Assembly (NCBI GenBank): GCA_016859345.1
Contig: CM029126.1
Span: forward strand, 6,801,027 to 6,865,026
DNA length: 64,000 bases
Source: Istiophorus platypterus
Taxonomy: Eukaryota > Chordata > Actinopteri > Istiophoriformes > Istiophoridae
Direction: 5' to 3'
This document shows positions 48,350 to 61,522 of this stretch, in pieces. Made by a program: the position numbers and the translations under genes. The notes beneath the pieces were generated by a model that made no database searches, was not told where the DNA came from, and saw only the letters and a list, made by a program, of their open reading frames with translations. Each line of letters opens with the position of its first letter. The first letter of the stretch is position 1.

Positions 48350-50857
48350 AGACAGATGTCAGGGAGTCTACAAGCATGGTACATGACTTGGGTCTAAGCA
48401 GGCATGCATGTGCCCTCTGCGTGTCCTGAATGTTTTCAGTGTGTATGTGCATTTCTGTGTGTCCCGAATAATAAAAGATGTGAGAAATACATCAAATGCC
48501 ATCAGCGTGCCGCTGAGATGGAGCCTGACAACATGCGGTTTGCTCGGCCCCGCTGCGGTTAAGTGTGTTGGTCTCGGTTTGGTTTCCGCAGGCACGTGGA
48601 ATGAAACCAGGGCCAACTTGCTGTGTTTACCCAACTCACCTGGTAGAAAAGAAATACATTATCAACCAGGAGGAACAGCTCAGAGAAGGAGATATATACT
48701 GTATGTGTGTGTTTGCCTGTGTACATACAGTATTAACCTTTTAAACACCAATATTACCACATATATGCGGGTCTCTGAAATGTGTGTAAACACGCTAAAA
48801 AAAAAAGGTGATCTATTCCTCATTGTCAGTAGCTGAGTTTGCCTTTTCCTGTTTTTCCCTGATGTGTCACATTCTAAATCACATACGCGCTGGAAAAAAG
48901 GATGACTAAACAGTGGAAAACAGCGTGGAGGCCACTGACTATGTTACGGCGGTTAGCTTTTTAAGAAAACACATTATATATGTTTCTCTGCAATGGAGAC
49001 AGATGAAATCTGTGGCTGAGACAGTACAAAGACTGTAACAAAAAAAACAAAACAAAACAACTATAAATGCTCCTAACTATTTACGCGCCAACGTCCAAAA
49101 CTTCACACTGCGTCGGCGCCAGGCGAGGGGCCGAAATGAACGCGTCCAACCCGGATGTCATGTTCCTGTCACCGCTGATCGGCGCTGGAGCCGATAAGTA
49201 CCCGCGACTACTGTAGAGTCATTGGACTGGGGAATGAATTCCGACTGTACCATTCCCACCGAAGACAAAAACCAAATATCAGTGGGGGTTTTTTTCTCTA
49301 GTGTGAAGGGAGTGTTCTTTTGCTTATACTAGTACAAGAGCCAATTAGATTTTTAAACATCTTGAGGACATTTTTTCCAGGCCCTATCACCAAGCAGAAC
49401 ACTAATATCAGAGGACTCAGCAGAACCCCGGATCAATGCAACCCTGTCTCTAACAAACAAACAAACTAATTCGTTTTACCAAATACAATTTAAGGGAAAT
49501 GCAACTACTCTCTAGGGTATGTGAGGTGACAATATTTTATTAGGCGAAGGAAATGCAACATTTTCATTACCGCAAATGAGTAATAGATGTCAAGGGGGTC
49601 GAGGTGGATGTAGGGAGGACAAAATCCAGGACCTGAGACCTGCTGCATAGTTGGGCTTAGGTGACAAAAATACTTTCGGTAAGGTTAAGCAAAGATTGTA
49701 TTGTTTAGTAGTATTTAATATTTAATCACTGATGCAACTGTTCCATAACCTTAACCAAGTGCCCTGACTGCCTAAATGTAAAATTCAACAAGCCTTAGTT
49801 GCTGAAAATGTGTATTGTTAGAGCAGATGTTGCAGGAATAGAAACCAAATGTCTCGTCAGTGGAAATTCTACACATAAGCTCTGTCTGAACATTTTGAAA
49901 TTCAGTAGATACGTGTAGTAAAAATATTTCCTCATTATGTTGAGAAAGAAATTTAACCTTGGGGGGCAATATGATACTCTCAGAAAACATTTGCTGCAAA
50001 AGAATTTGTAGTTTATAAACATTTCCTTATTTCTACAATATCCAAGCGTGGCAGGCACAGTACGGTTATGCTAGGTGATTAAAAGCCTTGCCAAGGTTGC
50101 CTCCAGAATGGAGGCCTGACGCGATACATGCCCAGTCATCAAACAAACCCTCTGAAACCCTACTTTAGCGGGTCCTTACCTCAGTGTGAACACTGAGCCT
50201 TTTTTCAGGAGAAGGATTTGGGTCAGGACGGTAACGATTAGGACTTAGATCTGGCGATAAAGTTAAATTAATAAATAAAAGAATGCCAGAGCCGATGCTG
50301 CCCACCTCACACACTGTCATTCCCTTATCTGCATCACCTGTGGCTCAAACCGACCCCCCTCACATCATCCCCTGGAAATATGATTGGACTTTTCGCTTTG
50401 TGCCTGGAGTCACCTTATTCCTCCTGTCTCTAGCTCTGGCTTGGGGAGCAGGACCAGACGTGACTCGCAGCGTGAGCGACTTGGGAGACATGTCTGGCTT
50501 TCAAGGTTTTGGTTTTTTTTTTTTTCGCTCAGAATCAAAGAGCAAGGGCTTCCTCCGAAGGCATAACGTAGGAGGTTGTAGCATTATCCTCACCCACAGT
50601 AGCTCTAATAAACCAGAAATCAATCCCCCTTTTTCTGTGCGAAGGCCATCTTTGATGTTTGGTGGCATCTTTGTTTTCCTCACATCAAATCTTTTTTTTT
50701 CTAGAATGTGGGAATAAGAAAAAACTACCCAACAACCCCGCTTGCTGCTTTTGCTGTTGCTTTCTACACCGGTGTGTTTGGGAAAGTGTGTCTGTGTACG
50801 GAATGTGTATGTGTGTGTCGTATCTGGGTGTAGGATCTGTGTGTTTGCATTAGTGAG

Positions 50858-50859
<2 letters not shown>
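48345..50859. other. Gene-free DNA
   Basis: No exon is recognised. There is a CACGTG at 48593-48598 and a short CpG-rich patch around 49080-49200. The rest is AT-rich with short homopolymers. Confidence 0.45.

Positions 50860-50899
<40 letters not shown>
50860..50899. repeat. (GT)n microsatellite
   Basis: Uninterrupted GT repeat of about 40 bases, with shorter imperfect GT stretches before and after it. Confidence 0.95.
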
Positions 50900-50900
<1 letters not shown>

Positions 50901-51074
50901 TGTGTATATGTGCGTCAGCGTGCATGTGTGTGAGTCTCATGAGTGCACTGTATAAATGTCACTAGATCATCTCTTTGTGGATGCGGCTGAGTAAGTATAG
51001 CCCAGAAAAATCAATTTTGTGCTCCATAAGGGTAACATAAAACTACAACTTTTTTTTTTTTTCAAAATGTCTCA

Positions 51075-51100
51075 GCCAAGCTTTACACTCAAAGCTTGGC
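51075..51100. repeat. Perfect 10-bp-stem inverted repeat
   Basis: GCCAAGCTTT and its exact reverse complement AAAGCTTGGC flank a 6-base loop ACACTC. A T-run lies just upstream. Confidence 0.9.
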
Positions 51101-52639
51101 CTTCAAATCATGTGGCAGTTTTTTGCATGAACAATGCAGCTTAATTATAAATTTCAATACATCTGGACTTAACTCTTTCTACACTACATCTTTTTCTTGT
51201 TATTTTTCGAATATGCAACTGCTTAGGAGGTATTTTTATTAAAATGGGATTTTCCCCCATCCGTCACTTGATTCGCGTTGGAGAAGAGTCTGCAGAGTCA
51301 GTGGATTTGTTCTCTTGTTTAGGGAGCTGTGTCAAACATCTGTCTCTCTATGAAAAATGCTTCCTCTTGTAATGTAAGGACTGCAGCTACCAATAATGAG
51401 AATCTGATGTTTTTCCAAATGCGCAGCCCAGCATAGAAGCCCATTCAGTCCTAAAATGATTCCATCAGCCCTCACTTCACCCCTGTCCTATTCACTCTTC
51501 CTCTTAGCCAACTTTCTCCGCCTCCCCTCTCTACCCTCCCACCCTCCTCCACCACCCCTGCGCCCCCTTGTTCAATCTCCGCGCTGTCAGTTTGTGGCTC
51601 TCGCTTCTCCTTTCAGTCATTGATCACGGTGGCAAAAGCGTGGTGTTTGCTGGTCTGGAAATGTGTGTCTCGGCGGGGAGGGAGAGGAGATCAAACACTT
51701 TAATTACTGCAGGCTTGTAGGTGGTGCCGGCTACAGGCAGCAGTCATGTAACAAGGACAGGTAGAAGAGAAACGCTTGGGCAGACTCGGATGCACCCGAG
51801 CAAAAAAACCTTAATCCAGATGCACTCACGCTCACACTCCAACACATACATCAAACAACACCATAAATACCTTGCAGTTCTTGTGTTCATACATCGCGCT
51901 GACAGGGATGGGCCCCTGAATGTGTATGCAAAGGTAGAAAAAAAAGAAACTCTGCTGCATATATTTATAGGAGAGGAAATCAGTCACTCGTGTGGAAACA
52001 CCACACCTGCATTAGCATACATAAAGAGTCAAACCCGGCGTGTGCATACTGTATATAAACATGTACACATCTTTATAAATCATATTCATGTGTACACTCG
52101 TCAAACTAACCAGCAAATTAAGCCAGTCCTTCACTAAAAATGCCAAATCCCATAAAACCCTAAAAACCTATTGTTATTCAGCCTTTATCGCTCCGCTGCT
52201 TCATTTGCAACACCTGCACAGGTCCAGGAGAGAAGTACATGGAAAGCAGGAAAAGGCTGACACAGACTAGCACACTGATTGATGCCCTGTCTTGCTTGTC
52301 CCAGTGCTGATTCAGAGCTCCAGGCCGTTGTGGGAACCCAACTCTCTGCTTCACTGGTTTTTTATTCCAACCAGGTAGTGCCTCCTTGTCACTCAGGGCC
52401 TGGTCGTGACTGCTCACGGTGTCAGCCAGCTGATCGGATGTGTGATTCGCCCGGACTTGAGCGTGTTTACATGACCGGGGGTCGAAGAGCGGAGCGAGGT
52501 CAACGGAAGGGGTCGTGTGACCTCAACGGGTCAAGGAAGGAATTAACGTGGGGTTGTCGGCGCTGGTGCGTGTGCTAATTGAGGAAAAGGGAGGAAAAAA
52601 TTAGAGATTGTCCAAGTGTAACAGATAGGATCAAAGAGC

Positions 52640-53170
52640 GGGCAAATCATAAAAAGTCAATTACTTTAACATTAACACAATGAGAGCAAGATAAAGTATG
52701 AGCATTCTAATTATGCCACCTACACAAAGCCTTTTGCTGGTGGGACTGTTATAATTGTCCAGGTTGCATTGTTTGTGGGTCTCTGGCTTAATGAGCAAAT
52801 TATCTTAATACTGAATTTTGGTTCAGTCCAGGCGATGAAGCGTTTTCATTTTTTTCCCTGGGAAAAAAAAATTTAAAAAAAAAAAAAAAACACATAAAAT
52901 GAAGCAAATGAGGAAAATTATAATCAAGGAGACAATTTCCATCTTATTGTTTATGAACATAATTTATATTTTCGCTGAAATCCTCCGTAAGGGTGCAGTG
53001 TCTCAAAGGCCCCGATGAAATAGAAGAGATAATTGGAGAGATATGCGAAATAATACATGTAAAGGGATGATTGCATTCTTCCAGCATTTCATCGTTTCTC
53101 ACCTGCACGAAATCATTTTTTTTTATGTTGTTTTTTATCTGCTTAAATTTTCTGTTTCTACCACTCCCAC
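52640..53170. other. Possible conserved non-coding element(s)
   Basis: Two blocks (about 52640-52850 and 52915-53170) are separated by an A-rich tract. They carry dense TAATTA/ATTATC/CATTGT-type words, for example GCATTCTAATTATGCC near 52702 and GATAATTGGAGAGATATGCG near 53029. They lack repeats and coding potential. This resembles developmental enhancers near transcription-factor genes, but no comparison was possible. Confidence 0.3.
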
Positions 53171-54309
53171 AGGGACTGCCAAAAACACATCAGCTTTATG
53201 GTTGTTTGGTCTGGCTCGCACCACAGAAATGGATTTTTTTTTCATTAAGTGGTGAGGTCTTTGATATGGTGGATCAATTTTTCAGAAGTGTTTTTCTTTG
53301 ATAAACAAGGGCTTTTTTCTCACCGGGTGAGCACAGGCACAGGCTTGGACCTGACCCAGCGCAGGCTGGAACAAGAGCAGTCAAAGAAATTATGAGGAGA
53401 ATAAAAGGGCTGGCGAGAGAGAGGGAGAGAGAGAAGCATCCCATGGAGGCCCTGCATGCAGAATCCTGTGGGTCCATATTAAAAATCCAAAGAAAAACAC
53501 TGACCAGTGCACGCTGGGCAGCATTACGCCGTTACACATTGATTATTAACATCGAAAAAAGGACGCTTAGATTTTGGCTACATCTCAAATTGAGCCCTCA
53601 ATACACACTGAGATTTCAGGCACCAGAAACCCAAGAACTCAACCCCCAAAAGAGTCCCTTCTGTCAGCTGTTCCTGAGACTCGCTGATCAAATAGCACCA
53701 AGTGCTGTTCAGCCTCATACCAGCACTGCTTTCCAGCCACTAATAAGAGTAAACTAAAGTATTAAATTAACGAAATATGCCTGTCTGGAACATGGACAAA
53801 TAGAATGAAAACACAAGACAAAATTAATTGCTATCTGGCCTGAAACCATGAACATAAATTGGCAGAGGATCTCTTTACTGTCAAAGACACAAAGCAGGGA
53901 CAGATCTTGACTGAATACAGACCCAGTGACCACAGTCCTTTCTCTATGACTCTATGGTTCCTCTATGATCTCTTTGGTCTCTGTTCTGTATGAAAGGACC
54001 ATGCAGGAAGTCCGGGCTACCAACAAAGGAAAGAGTCTGTGGTCAGCGAGGCAATTTGTGACCTATAATATATATAATATACATATAACGAGAGTGGAAT
54101 ACTTTAAGAAACGTGATTTGTTAATCAAATCAAATCTCAAAGAGCCAGACGACAGCGAGGGGGAAACAGATTCCACAGGGAGAGGGACGTGCAGCCTACT
54201 TAGCTGCACAATATGTGACTGCGTGTCACAAGCTAATTAAAACAGCATCACTAAATGTGACAAATAATTGTCTTGACATAGCCGGTAATACATATGGAAA
54301 AATTACCCA

Positions 54310-54430
54310 TACACGCACGCGTGCACAGGCACACACACACACGCACACACACACACACACACACATACACACACACACACGCGCACACCCACACACACAC
54401 ACACACTCACACACACAGACACAAACACAA
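54310..54430. repeat. (CA)n microsatellite
   Basis: About 120 bases of CA repeat with CG and AT interruptions, in opposite orientation to the GT tract about 220 bases downstream. Confidence 0.95.
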
Positions 54431-54460
54431 GGTTTTTTTGCCTGTTTTTTTCTTTTTTTT

Positions 54461-54640
54461 GTATTTATTTATTTATTTATTTATTTTATTTTACATAATG
54501 AATTATGTGATTTTTTTTTTCTTTTCCTATCTCATTATCAAATTGTATTGTCCTTGATGTTTTGGCAATAATGTTCAGCTGACATTCAAGCCAATAAAGC
54601 GTACTGAATTGAAAACTGAATTGAATTGAATTGAGAGAGA
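54461..54640 (+). mobile_element. LINE 3'-end-like fragment
   Basis: A TTTA repeat (54461-54490) is followed by unique sequence and then GCCAATAAAGCGTACTGAAT with a tandem TTGAA tail (about 54603-54632). An AATAAAG followed by a short TGAATTGAATTG microsatellite is the usual 3' end of fish L2-like LINEs. The element body is missing. Family assignment is inference. Confidence 0.4.
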
Positions 54641-54647
54641 GGGTTTG

Positions 54648-54648
54648 T

Positions 54649-54735
<87 letters not shown>

Positions 54736-54737
54736 TG

Positions 54738-54768
<31 letters not shown>

Positions 54769-54770
54769 CA
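54648..54770. repeat. Long (GT)n microsatellite
   Basis: About 120 bases of GT repeat with a short GCGCGCATG interruption around 54727. It ends at a G-rich cluster. Confidence 0.95.
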
Positions 54771-54792
54771 GGGTGGGGGTGGGGGGTGGGGG
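54771..54792 (+). repeat. G-quadruplex-type motif abutting (GT)n
   Basis: G-runs of 3, 5, 6 and 5 are separated by single T, directly following the long GT tract. Confidence 0.75.
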
Positions 54793-57700
54793 TTTCCTGG
54801 AGAGGAACAGATGAAGATGGAGGCAGCAGCAGTGAATAAATATTTATGCCCTGTAATGTTTCTGCACGACAGATTCTATAATATATTTGAATGTGGTGCT
54901 ACACCTCAGCCATGAGAAATGTGCTGGCAATGAATTGCACACTGTGCCAATAAAGCACATTGAGGGACTTGGAAAGGAAGAGGAAGGGTAAACAGAAAAG
55001 AAGGGAGGAAGCAATGGAAGATGAGAGAGGGAGAAAAAACAGAGGGAAGAAGAAAGAAAGACGAAAGGAGCTGATATGAAAAGGAGGAGCAGAGGGAGGA
55101 GATACAAACAAAAGCGCAGACAGACAGAAATTGACATCACAGGTACGACAAATGGGACAGCGTATATCAAGCAGATCGAGATAGTGTACACAGGGAGAGA
55201 TGGCAAAAGAATGAAAGAGGGAGATTTGTGGCCTGCGGAGTGAAGGGCATGAAATGAATAGAGCCAGGGGGCCCACTGGAGTGTGTCCTGGGGATATGTA
55301 CGGCTGGGTCAGGGAGAGGCCTGGGCCGTGGAAGGGTTGCAGGCAGGGTCTATAGAGCCGGCTAAAGGAAAAGAGAAGAGACGGACAGGGCCCATTAACT
55401 CAGCGATAGTAGCTAACCAGAAACGCTGAGGGAGGGGCAGCAATTGGGATCTGAACCAATGGAAGAGGCCGAAAGGAAGATGTTTTAAGTGCTAATCTGC
55501 AAATTTCTCTCTTTCCTATATTTCAGCTATGCTGTTTTGCACTGTGCTTAAATCAATTTAAAGACCCGATTCATATTTTCTTCTTTTTTTTTAAACCATA
55601 GAATTACAGCAATATTTACTTGCACGGCTGAGGTTTGACCTTTTGATAAAAATAGTTAAAACTGAAAATATCAGGCCGTTTTCTTGCTCTGTTTACCATT
55701 GGACACTGCACATACCGCAATTTAAAAATTTTCAGATAAACCGAAGGACTCAGTTCTTTCAAGATTCAAGAAAATTCTTCTACTTCTCATGCAATATCCA
55801 AGGATGAATTCAAGGCTATATTCTTCGTGAAAAGTTGATGTCTTGGAGATGAATTTTTTCACAGGCATGAAACAAAATATCACATGCAAACAGACCTTTA
55901 CCAGCATAAATGAACACTGGAATCTTAGTTTCAGTTGTTTTGCTTGGTTTTTGTTTTTTTTTCTGGTACAAAAAAACCTGTGAATCATTTTGGGTTTGAA
56001 GGCAAATTGAGGTGTTCCTTTTCTCAAGATCATGGATTTCTCCTGCGTGACCAAAGCTGATGTCTTTTTGTTAATCGAAATTCCCTTTAATGAAGTTTCT
56101 GCATGGGATCATCTTTTATTTTGTCTATTTATTCCGTGTAGCCTTGGCTTTGCTTTGCACCAGAAAAAAGTCTTCTTCCACCAGAAGCTTTTACAACAGA
56201 TAATCTAAAAGCATTCATGAGCTGGTTATAGGTAGAATCATTGATGTGTAAAATGAACCAGCAGTGAAGAGTTGGTCAGTAAATATTTATTCAGATAAAA
56301 TTGTCAGAGAATATTATTTTCGGTCCTGGACTGACTCTTAGAATTTTAAAGTTTCAAGGACCGACAAAAAAAATATGGGGATTGGAAAGTCATGAATTAT
56401 AAAGGTACCGAAACAAAGAACCAACAGCGGCACACTTTCCAAACTGAGAAACAAATGAGAAAGTAAAAAATATATAACAAAGACAGATCCGATCAGGGAA
56501 AAAGTCCTACTCACATGGGGCTAATTTTACTCGGGCATATTGAGCGATTTGTAATAATTGCAGTGCTCAATGGTGGTTGTAATCCACAGGGAATCTGCTG
56601 TGTCTACTGTTTCAGTCTTCACTGTGCCATGAAAAATGGAGGCAGCCCGTGATGGAATCAATGGGGGAAGTCGTTTATGCTTTGCTTTTTGCTTTGCTGA
56701 ATCAGAATTTGACAAATATGGAAAACCTGGTCAGGGATTAAAGTTATATGTATTTTTGCAGAATAGCGTTAAATCACGAATTCTTACGACCGTTGCATAT
56801 TCATCCGACGTTGAATTATGTCCGCAGCTCTACGTGTTCGTCAGTCACTTTTAACTCATTGTTTTGGTTTGCTACTAAGCTATTGTCGTGTCACTCCAGC
56901 TCTCTCCGGCCCCCAGGTATTAAACCGTGGGCAGCCGCTCCAGTCTCTCCTTTACGCACTGGCTAATTGTAGGCTTCCTGCCCGGCACGAAATGTTGGAG
57001 AGCCAAAGTAACTGAGTGGCTGCTGATCACAGTCGAGCATCCAGGAAGCCAGAGTGAGCCAGATGTTTTCCTCAGGAGCTGGCGGGAAAAAAAAAAAAAA
57101 AAGAAACAATGAAAATAAAAGAGGGAGAAAGTACCGGTGGATATTGGAATTCATTCAGCAGGTGGTGAGAAAGAGCTCCAGTCGATTGCCTGGATATGTG
57201 AGCAATGTTTGGCAGTTTTTTGCTGAAAATCAGCCTTGTGGCTGATTGATAGTTTATTAAGTTTGGTCGCTATGAGTTTCTTTAGGAGTTGTTTCTCTGC
57301 CCAAAAGTGATTAAAAGAAACATTTTATGATATTTTAATTTCATTACCCCATGTGAAAGTCTGTAACTGAATGCAGAGATTGGACGCTGATACGCAGACA
57401 ATAGACCTTTTCACATTTTTTTTTTCCTTCCTCCTCTTGCATGTTTCATGGTCTGTGACACCAGGGAGAACTTTTAAGGACAACATTGCAGCCTTGGAAT
57501 ATCTGCACACGGGCCCATGCACTTTAACGCCATACAGCACTGAGAGGAAGCACTGAGGTGTGACAGAATCGCTGTATCAATGGAAGTGTCTTCCCTGCTT
57601 CCCCCTAAATGCACTCAGACAGAGACAAAGACGGGGGCCGCCGACTGAATCCCTGAAATGGACAGCCCTGAGACGCGGGGTGAAAGTCAAGCAGTTTAGT

Positions 57701-57874
57701 GCAAAGCAGTTGGGGGCCGGTGCTCTGTCTGCCTGGGTCCATTAATGGAGAGTCGAGCAGGTGAGTGTTGCAGTGGTGCAGAGGCTGGCATATGCCAAAC
57801 TCGAGGGGTGAGAGTGGCATAGCAGACCCCCTGCCTACAGTGTCATCTGTCATCAAAGGAAAGTATGTCTGCTA
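54793..57874. other. Gene-free DNA with purine-rich stretch
   Basis: A second CCAATAAAGCACATTG tail-like sequence occurs around 54948. The plus strand is purine-rich from about 54965 to 55100. The rest is AT-rich without a recognisable exon. Confidence 0.4.
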
Positions 57875-57900
57875 GTGTGTTTGTGTGTGTGTTTGTGTGT

Positions 57901-57942
<42 letters not shown>
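57875..57942. repeat. (GT)n microsatellite
   Basis: About 68 bases of GT repeat with a few TTG and TAT interruptions near the left end. Confidence 0.95.
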
Positions 57943-57944
<2 letters not shown>

Positions 57945-58559
57945 GGTCTCAGCAGGGTGAGGAGGGAAAAGAACATGAGTTAGAGGGAAGAGGGCTGAAT
58001 AGAGGGCAGAAAACCTGGCAGAAACTGAACAGGATGACATACAGCAGCTCTGTACTGGCTCGAGCTATAGAGGAAGATAGACTGGAGTCATTGACAACCA
58101 AGGGCCGACGCTCAGTTTCCAGACTGGGGGAGTAGAATGCAAGAGCAGTATATATTTTCAAGTGAGGCAATGATGTGGAAATCTGCTTATAGATTTCAAG
58201 TGTTTTAACCTCGGTCATGCTTATTGGCTGTAAATATGTATACGATTATTTGTTCATATCATAGGGCAGAAAAACAAGAGCGGAAGTGGAAAAGATTCTT
58301 TGTTATAGCAGTTCAAGGTTTGTAATTTCTACGTAGCTGCCCACTGTGGCCCCACCGGCCCATGTGTGATGACAGAGTACATCTTTGCAGGTATCGTGAC
58401 CTCACTCTTTGATAGACTAGAATTTGATTTTAATTGGAGCAAAACACCCCTGCGCACCCAAACCTCTTCTCTTTCGTTCACTTTCTCAAAAAAAATTTTT
58501 TTTTTTTGCATAATGTGTAGCAATTAAAAGGCCGAAAGAGAAAGTGTGTCCTCAAGCAT

Positions 58560-58870
58560 CAAAGAACAATCATGAATAATTTTATATTAACAATGGATAA
58601 ATAAATGGTCCCTTTCATTGCCAAACCGGCCGAGTTATTCTACTGCTGCATTTTCCTCAGCTCAGCCGAGCTTTAAAATGTCTTTCAGCTCGTTGTTTTG
58701 GTTTAGCCAGTCCGCCGCTTCACAGGACCTGTCCACGCTCATCGCCCCAATAGCGTCATTTCCGAAAGAAGCAAGCCGCCGCTCTTAAAAAAAAAAAAAA
58801 ACACCTACCTGCCGCTCGCCAAATGGCAGACAGACTAAGCTAACGACTCGCCGGTAAATACAGTGGAGTG
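58560..58870. other. CpG-containing regulatory-like stretch
   Basis: An AT-rich enhancer-like left part (AATCATGAATAATTTTATAT near 58568) runs into a CpG-bearing right part (AACCGGCCGAG, CAGTCCGCCGC, AAGCCGCCGCTC) and ends in AAGCTAACGACTCGCCG. The GCTAAC word and the CpGs resemble the regions just downstream of the etfb and usf2 starts, so an unrecognised transcription start is possible. No protein is recognised. Confidence 0.25.
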
Positions 58871-61454
58871 CGTAGCTGCTGAATAGCCGGATGCTTGTTC
58901 TATCCCATTATAACACAAATTCTAACTTGCACAAAAAAAAAAAAAGGTGAAGAATTTCTGAGTCGGAAAAAAGCCACTTTTGTAATCACAGAATGTATCT
59001 GTTTAGGGAATTTGACCCATCAGAGATGCTACTTAATCTTTCTCCCTCTCGGTTTTGAAGACCTCACTTCACCTCCATCACTGCGCTTTGAGACATTTCA
59101 TTCTGACTACAGAAGCTTCCGCCTCTCAGCAGCGTCTGTCTGCCTATTTTCCCTTCTTTTATTTAACTTCTTTTCTTCCCCCCTGCCGCAGGGCACAGTA
59201 GGCCATCACTCAGAAGCTGGTATTGTCGACAGCGTGTGATGTTTAGATTGGAACGCTCAATGGCCTTGCACGTCAGTTTTATTCATTATCAAGCTGAGAT
59301 CACGGCCAAGTGCTCTGCATAGGTGTTAATGCGTGTGCCCTCTGTGTCACGCTGCACTGTCACAGCTGAACTGTGGCCTGAACAGTCTGCCAGTGGCCCG
59401 ATGAGCTGATCACTTGTCCCCAAAAAAATTACCTGCACTGCTTTCCACTCTCCCCAGATCTCTCCTGTTGAGCTTTGAAATTATCTCTCTGGGTCTCCAC
59501 ATGCTCCTGTCAGACATGATCTAACAATATAGCAGTATCAAACTGCTTCTGCCTGAGACCTGTGGCACTGGTCACATAATAATACATCCACTCTTCTGGT
59601 GCCTTAAATTCAAACTGATATGATTGTTTTTAAAACAATAACACTACAAACATCGCTAAGAAATATTCCGAGTGTTGTTTTTGATTTGTGCGCTAGTGAG
59701 AATCAGTTCAAAGGGTAGAACGCTCAGCGAACTAGCATCCACTGAAGACGGTTACGCAAGGTAAACAGCATGATGGGTCCTATAATAAATGTCGGAAAGG
59801 GACATATGTCGTAAATCAATAATGGTACATAAACAGTACTATGTGGGCTTGTCGAACAAGGGAGCAAATAATGTTTGTATCAGTGTTCACAAGCTACACA
59901 GCCAGTACTGCACTTTCAAATGGCTGTCACCTGCTGCCATAGGAAACACAACCCCACAAGCCAGATACTGTTTTTGCAAATACCTCAAAAAAAATGTTTT
60001 CTACTCTTTTGGAAAAATAGAAAAAGTATGTCCAACAGCTGCAGTATAATTATAGTTTTTAAATTTAAATTTGACTTTAAAGTGGCAACCATTTAAACAC
60101 TATTGCCACATGAAGAAACACAATGGTGGTTGACACTCTGGCCCACTGATGAAAGTATTGCAATACTTATATATATTTTCAGTATTATGAACTGTAAGTC
60201 TATGATGACTTTCCCTGAAAAAATGTATTAAGTTACTGCTAATGAAAACCAAATTTTTCCTGCTGCTTTAGCTTCACATTAAAAGCATTTAGCTGACAAA
60301 ACACGGGTTAGCACTTTTTTAGCGAGCCTAGCACTTTCTGCAATGGCTCATCAAAAATCTAAGAAAATTACCCAACAGTCATTTTCGGCATTTTTGGAAA
60401 GCGGGTCAGTGTGAAATATTGCAGGGTGTAATGGAAAAAGAAGGACCAGCCGCAGTGAACTGTTAGATGAAGAGCAGCAGGTGACAGGCAACACAACTCC
60501 AACTTCTCAGCCAGGTAACCAGCTCCTTTCACTGTGCCCTCATAATATGTGCAGCATAAAATCAGATCACAGTTGCTCACAGAATGAAGGAAAAAAGCCA
60601 ATGATTTCCTGACTTCTTTATTAAAATAAGTCTAGATCATGTTGCTCCCTGCAGAATTCTTTGACCTTTGGTATTAAACCACATTTGCTGCCACCACCAT
60701 TGACAACAGGTGACGACAAATCAACCAGGGCTGATATCTCCGAGATTGCCAGTTGAACTTGTTTTTTTGTTAAATGAAATGAATGCAATGGTTAATTGAA
60801 TGAAATTTGGATGTTTCCAGATATACGGTTTTGATCACTGATGTAAAAGTTACATATTATGGACGGCCCTAACAATAATGTAGATTCGGTTCTCTGTGAT
60901 GAACATGGTTTTGAAACATAGTATTTACTATCAAAAATATACATATGTTGAATACTGGAGGACTCACGAGCCATATCTGAGCTTACTGAGTCTGCACTCG
61001 TTCTATGGGAAGAAGACAGAATTACCAGAGAACCAGGTCTACCAGAGAACTGCGTCCCACTTTGACGGGAGACCAGCAGCGCATCTTGGAGCTAAGCTTT
61101 CGGAAACAGGCTCCCAGAAGTGGCGCCTGAAGCTAGAATTATTTGGCTCCACTCTCAGAGTCGGTCTTAACTGTGGGGAAATGGGCACTTTTGGCCCCCT
61201 TAAGCAGGCTCAGCATCCCACACCTGCTGCAGTCTTGGGATACAGGTGCGTGTTGTCCCCTCAGGGCATCAGTTAGCTGCTCAGACCATCTTCCAGATGC
61301 AGGGGCCTGGGAAAGAGTTATCTGATGGACTCTTGCTAAAGGAGGATACATGCCATGAGATTAGAGGCAGTCTGGAATTGCCTCTGACATGCAATACACT
61401 TTGATAATTCCTTGGAAAGAAAGAAATACAAGATACTTTAAAACATCCTTGAGG
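58871..61454. other. Gene-free DNA
   Basis: Short unrecognised open frames only. The stretch around 59180-59500 has balanced, enhancer-like composition. The stretch around 60240-60900 looks like a decayed interspersed repeat but could not be matched to a family. Confidence 0.35.
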
Positions 61455-61455
61455 G

Positions 61456-61520
<65 letters not shown>
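61455..61520. repeat. (TA)n microsatellite
   Basis: About 65 bases of TA repeat with two TATG/TACA interruptions. It is self-complementary and able to extrude as a hairpin. Confidence 0.95.

Positions 61521-61522
<2 letters not shown>

Noticed and set aside
47771..48452. Overlapping open frames rich in Cys-Val or Thr-His repeats
   Set aside because: These are translations of (GT)n/(CA)n and (GA)n microsatellites; dinucleotide repeats lack stop codons.
54215..54915. Open frames on both strands with long His-Thr or Cys-Val runs
   Set aside because: Microsatellite artefacts.
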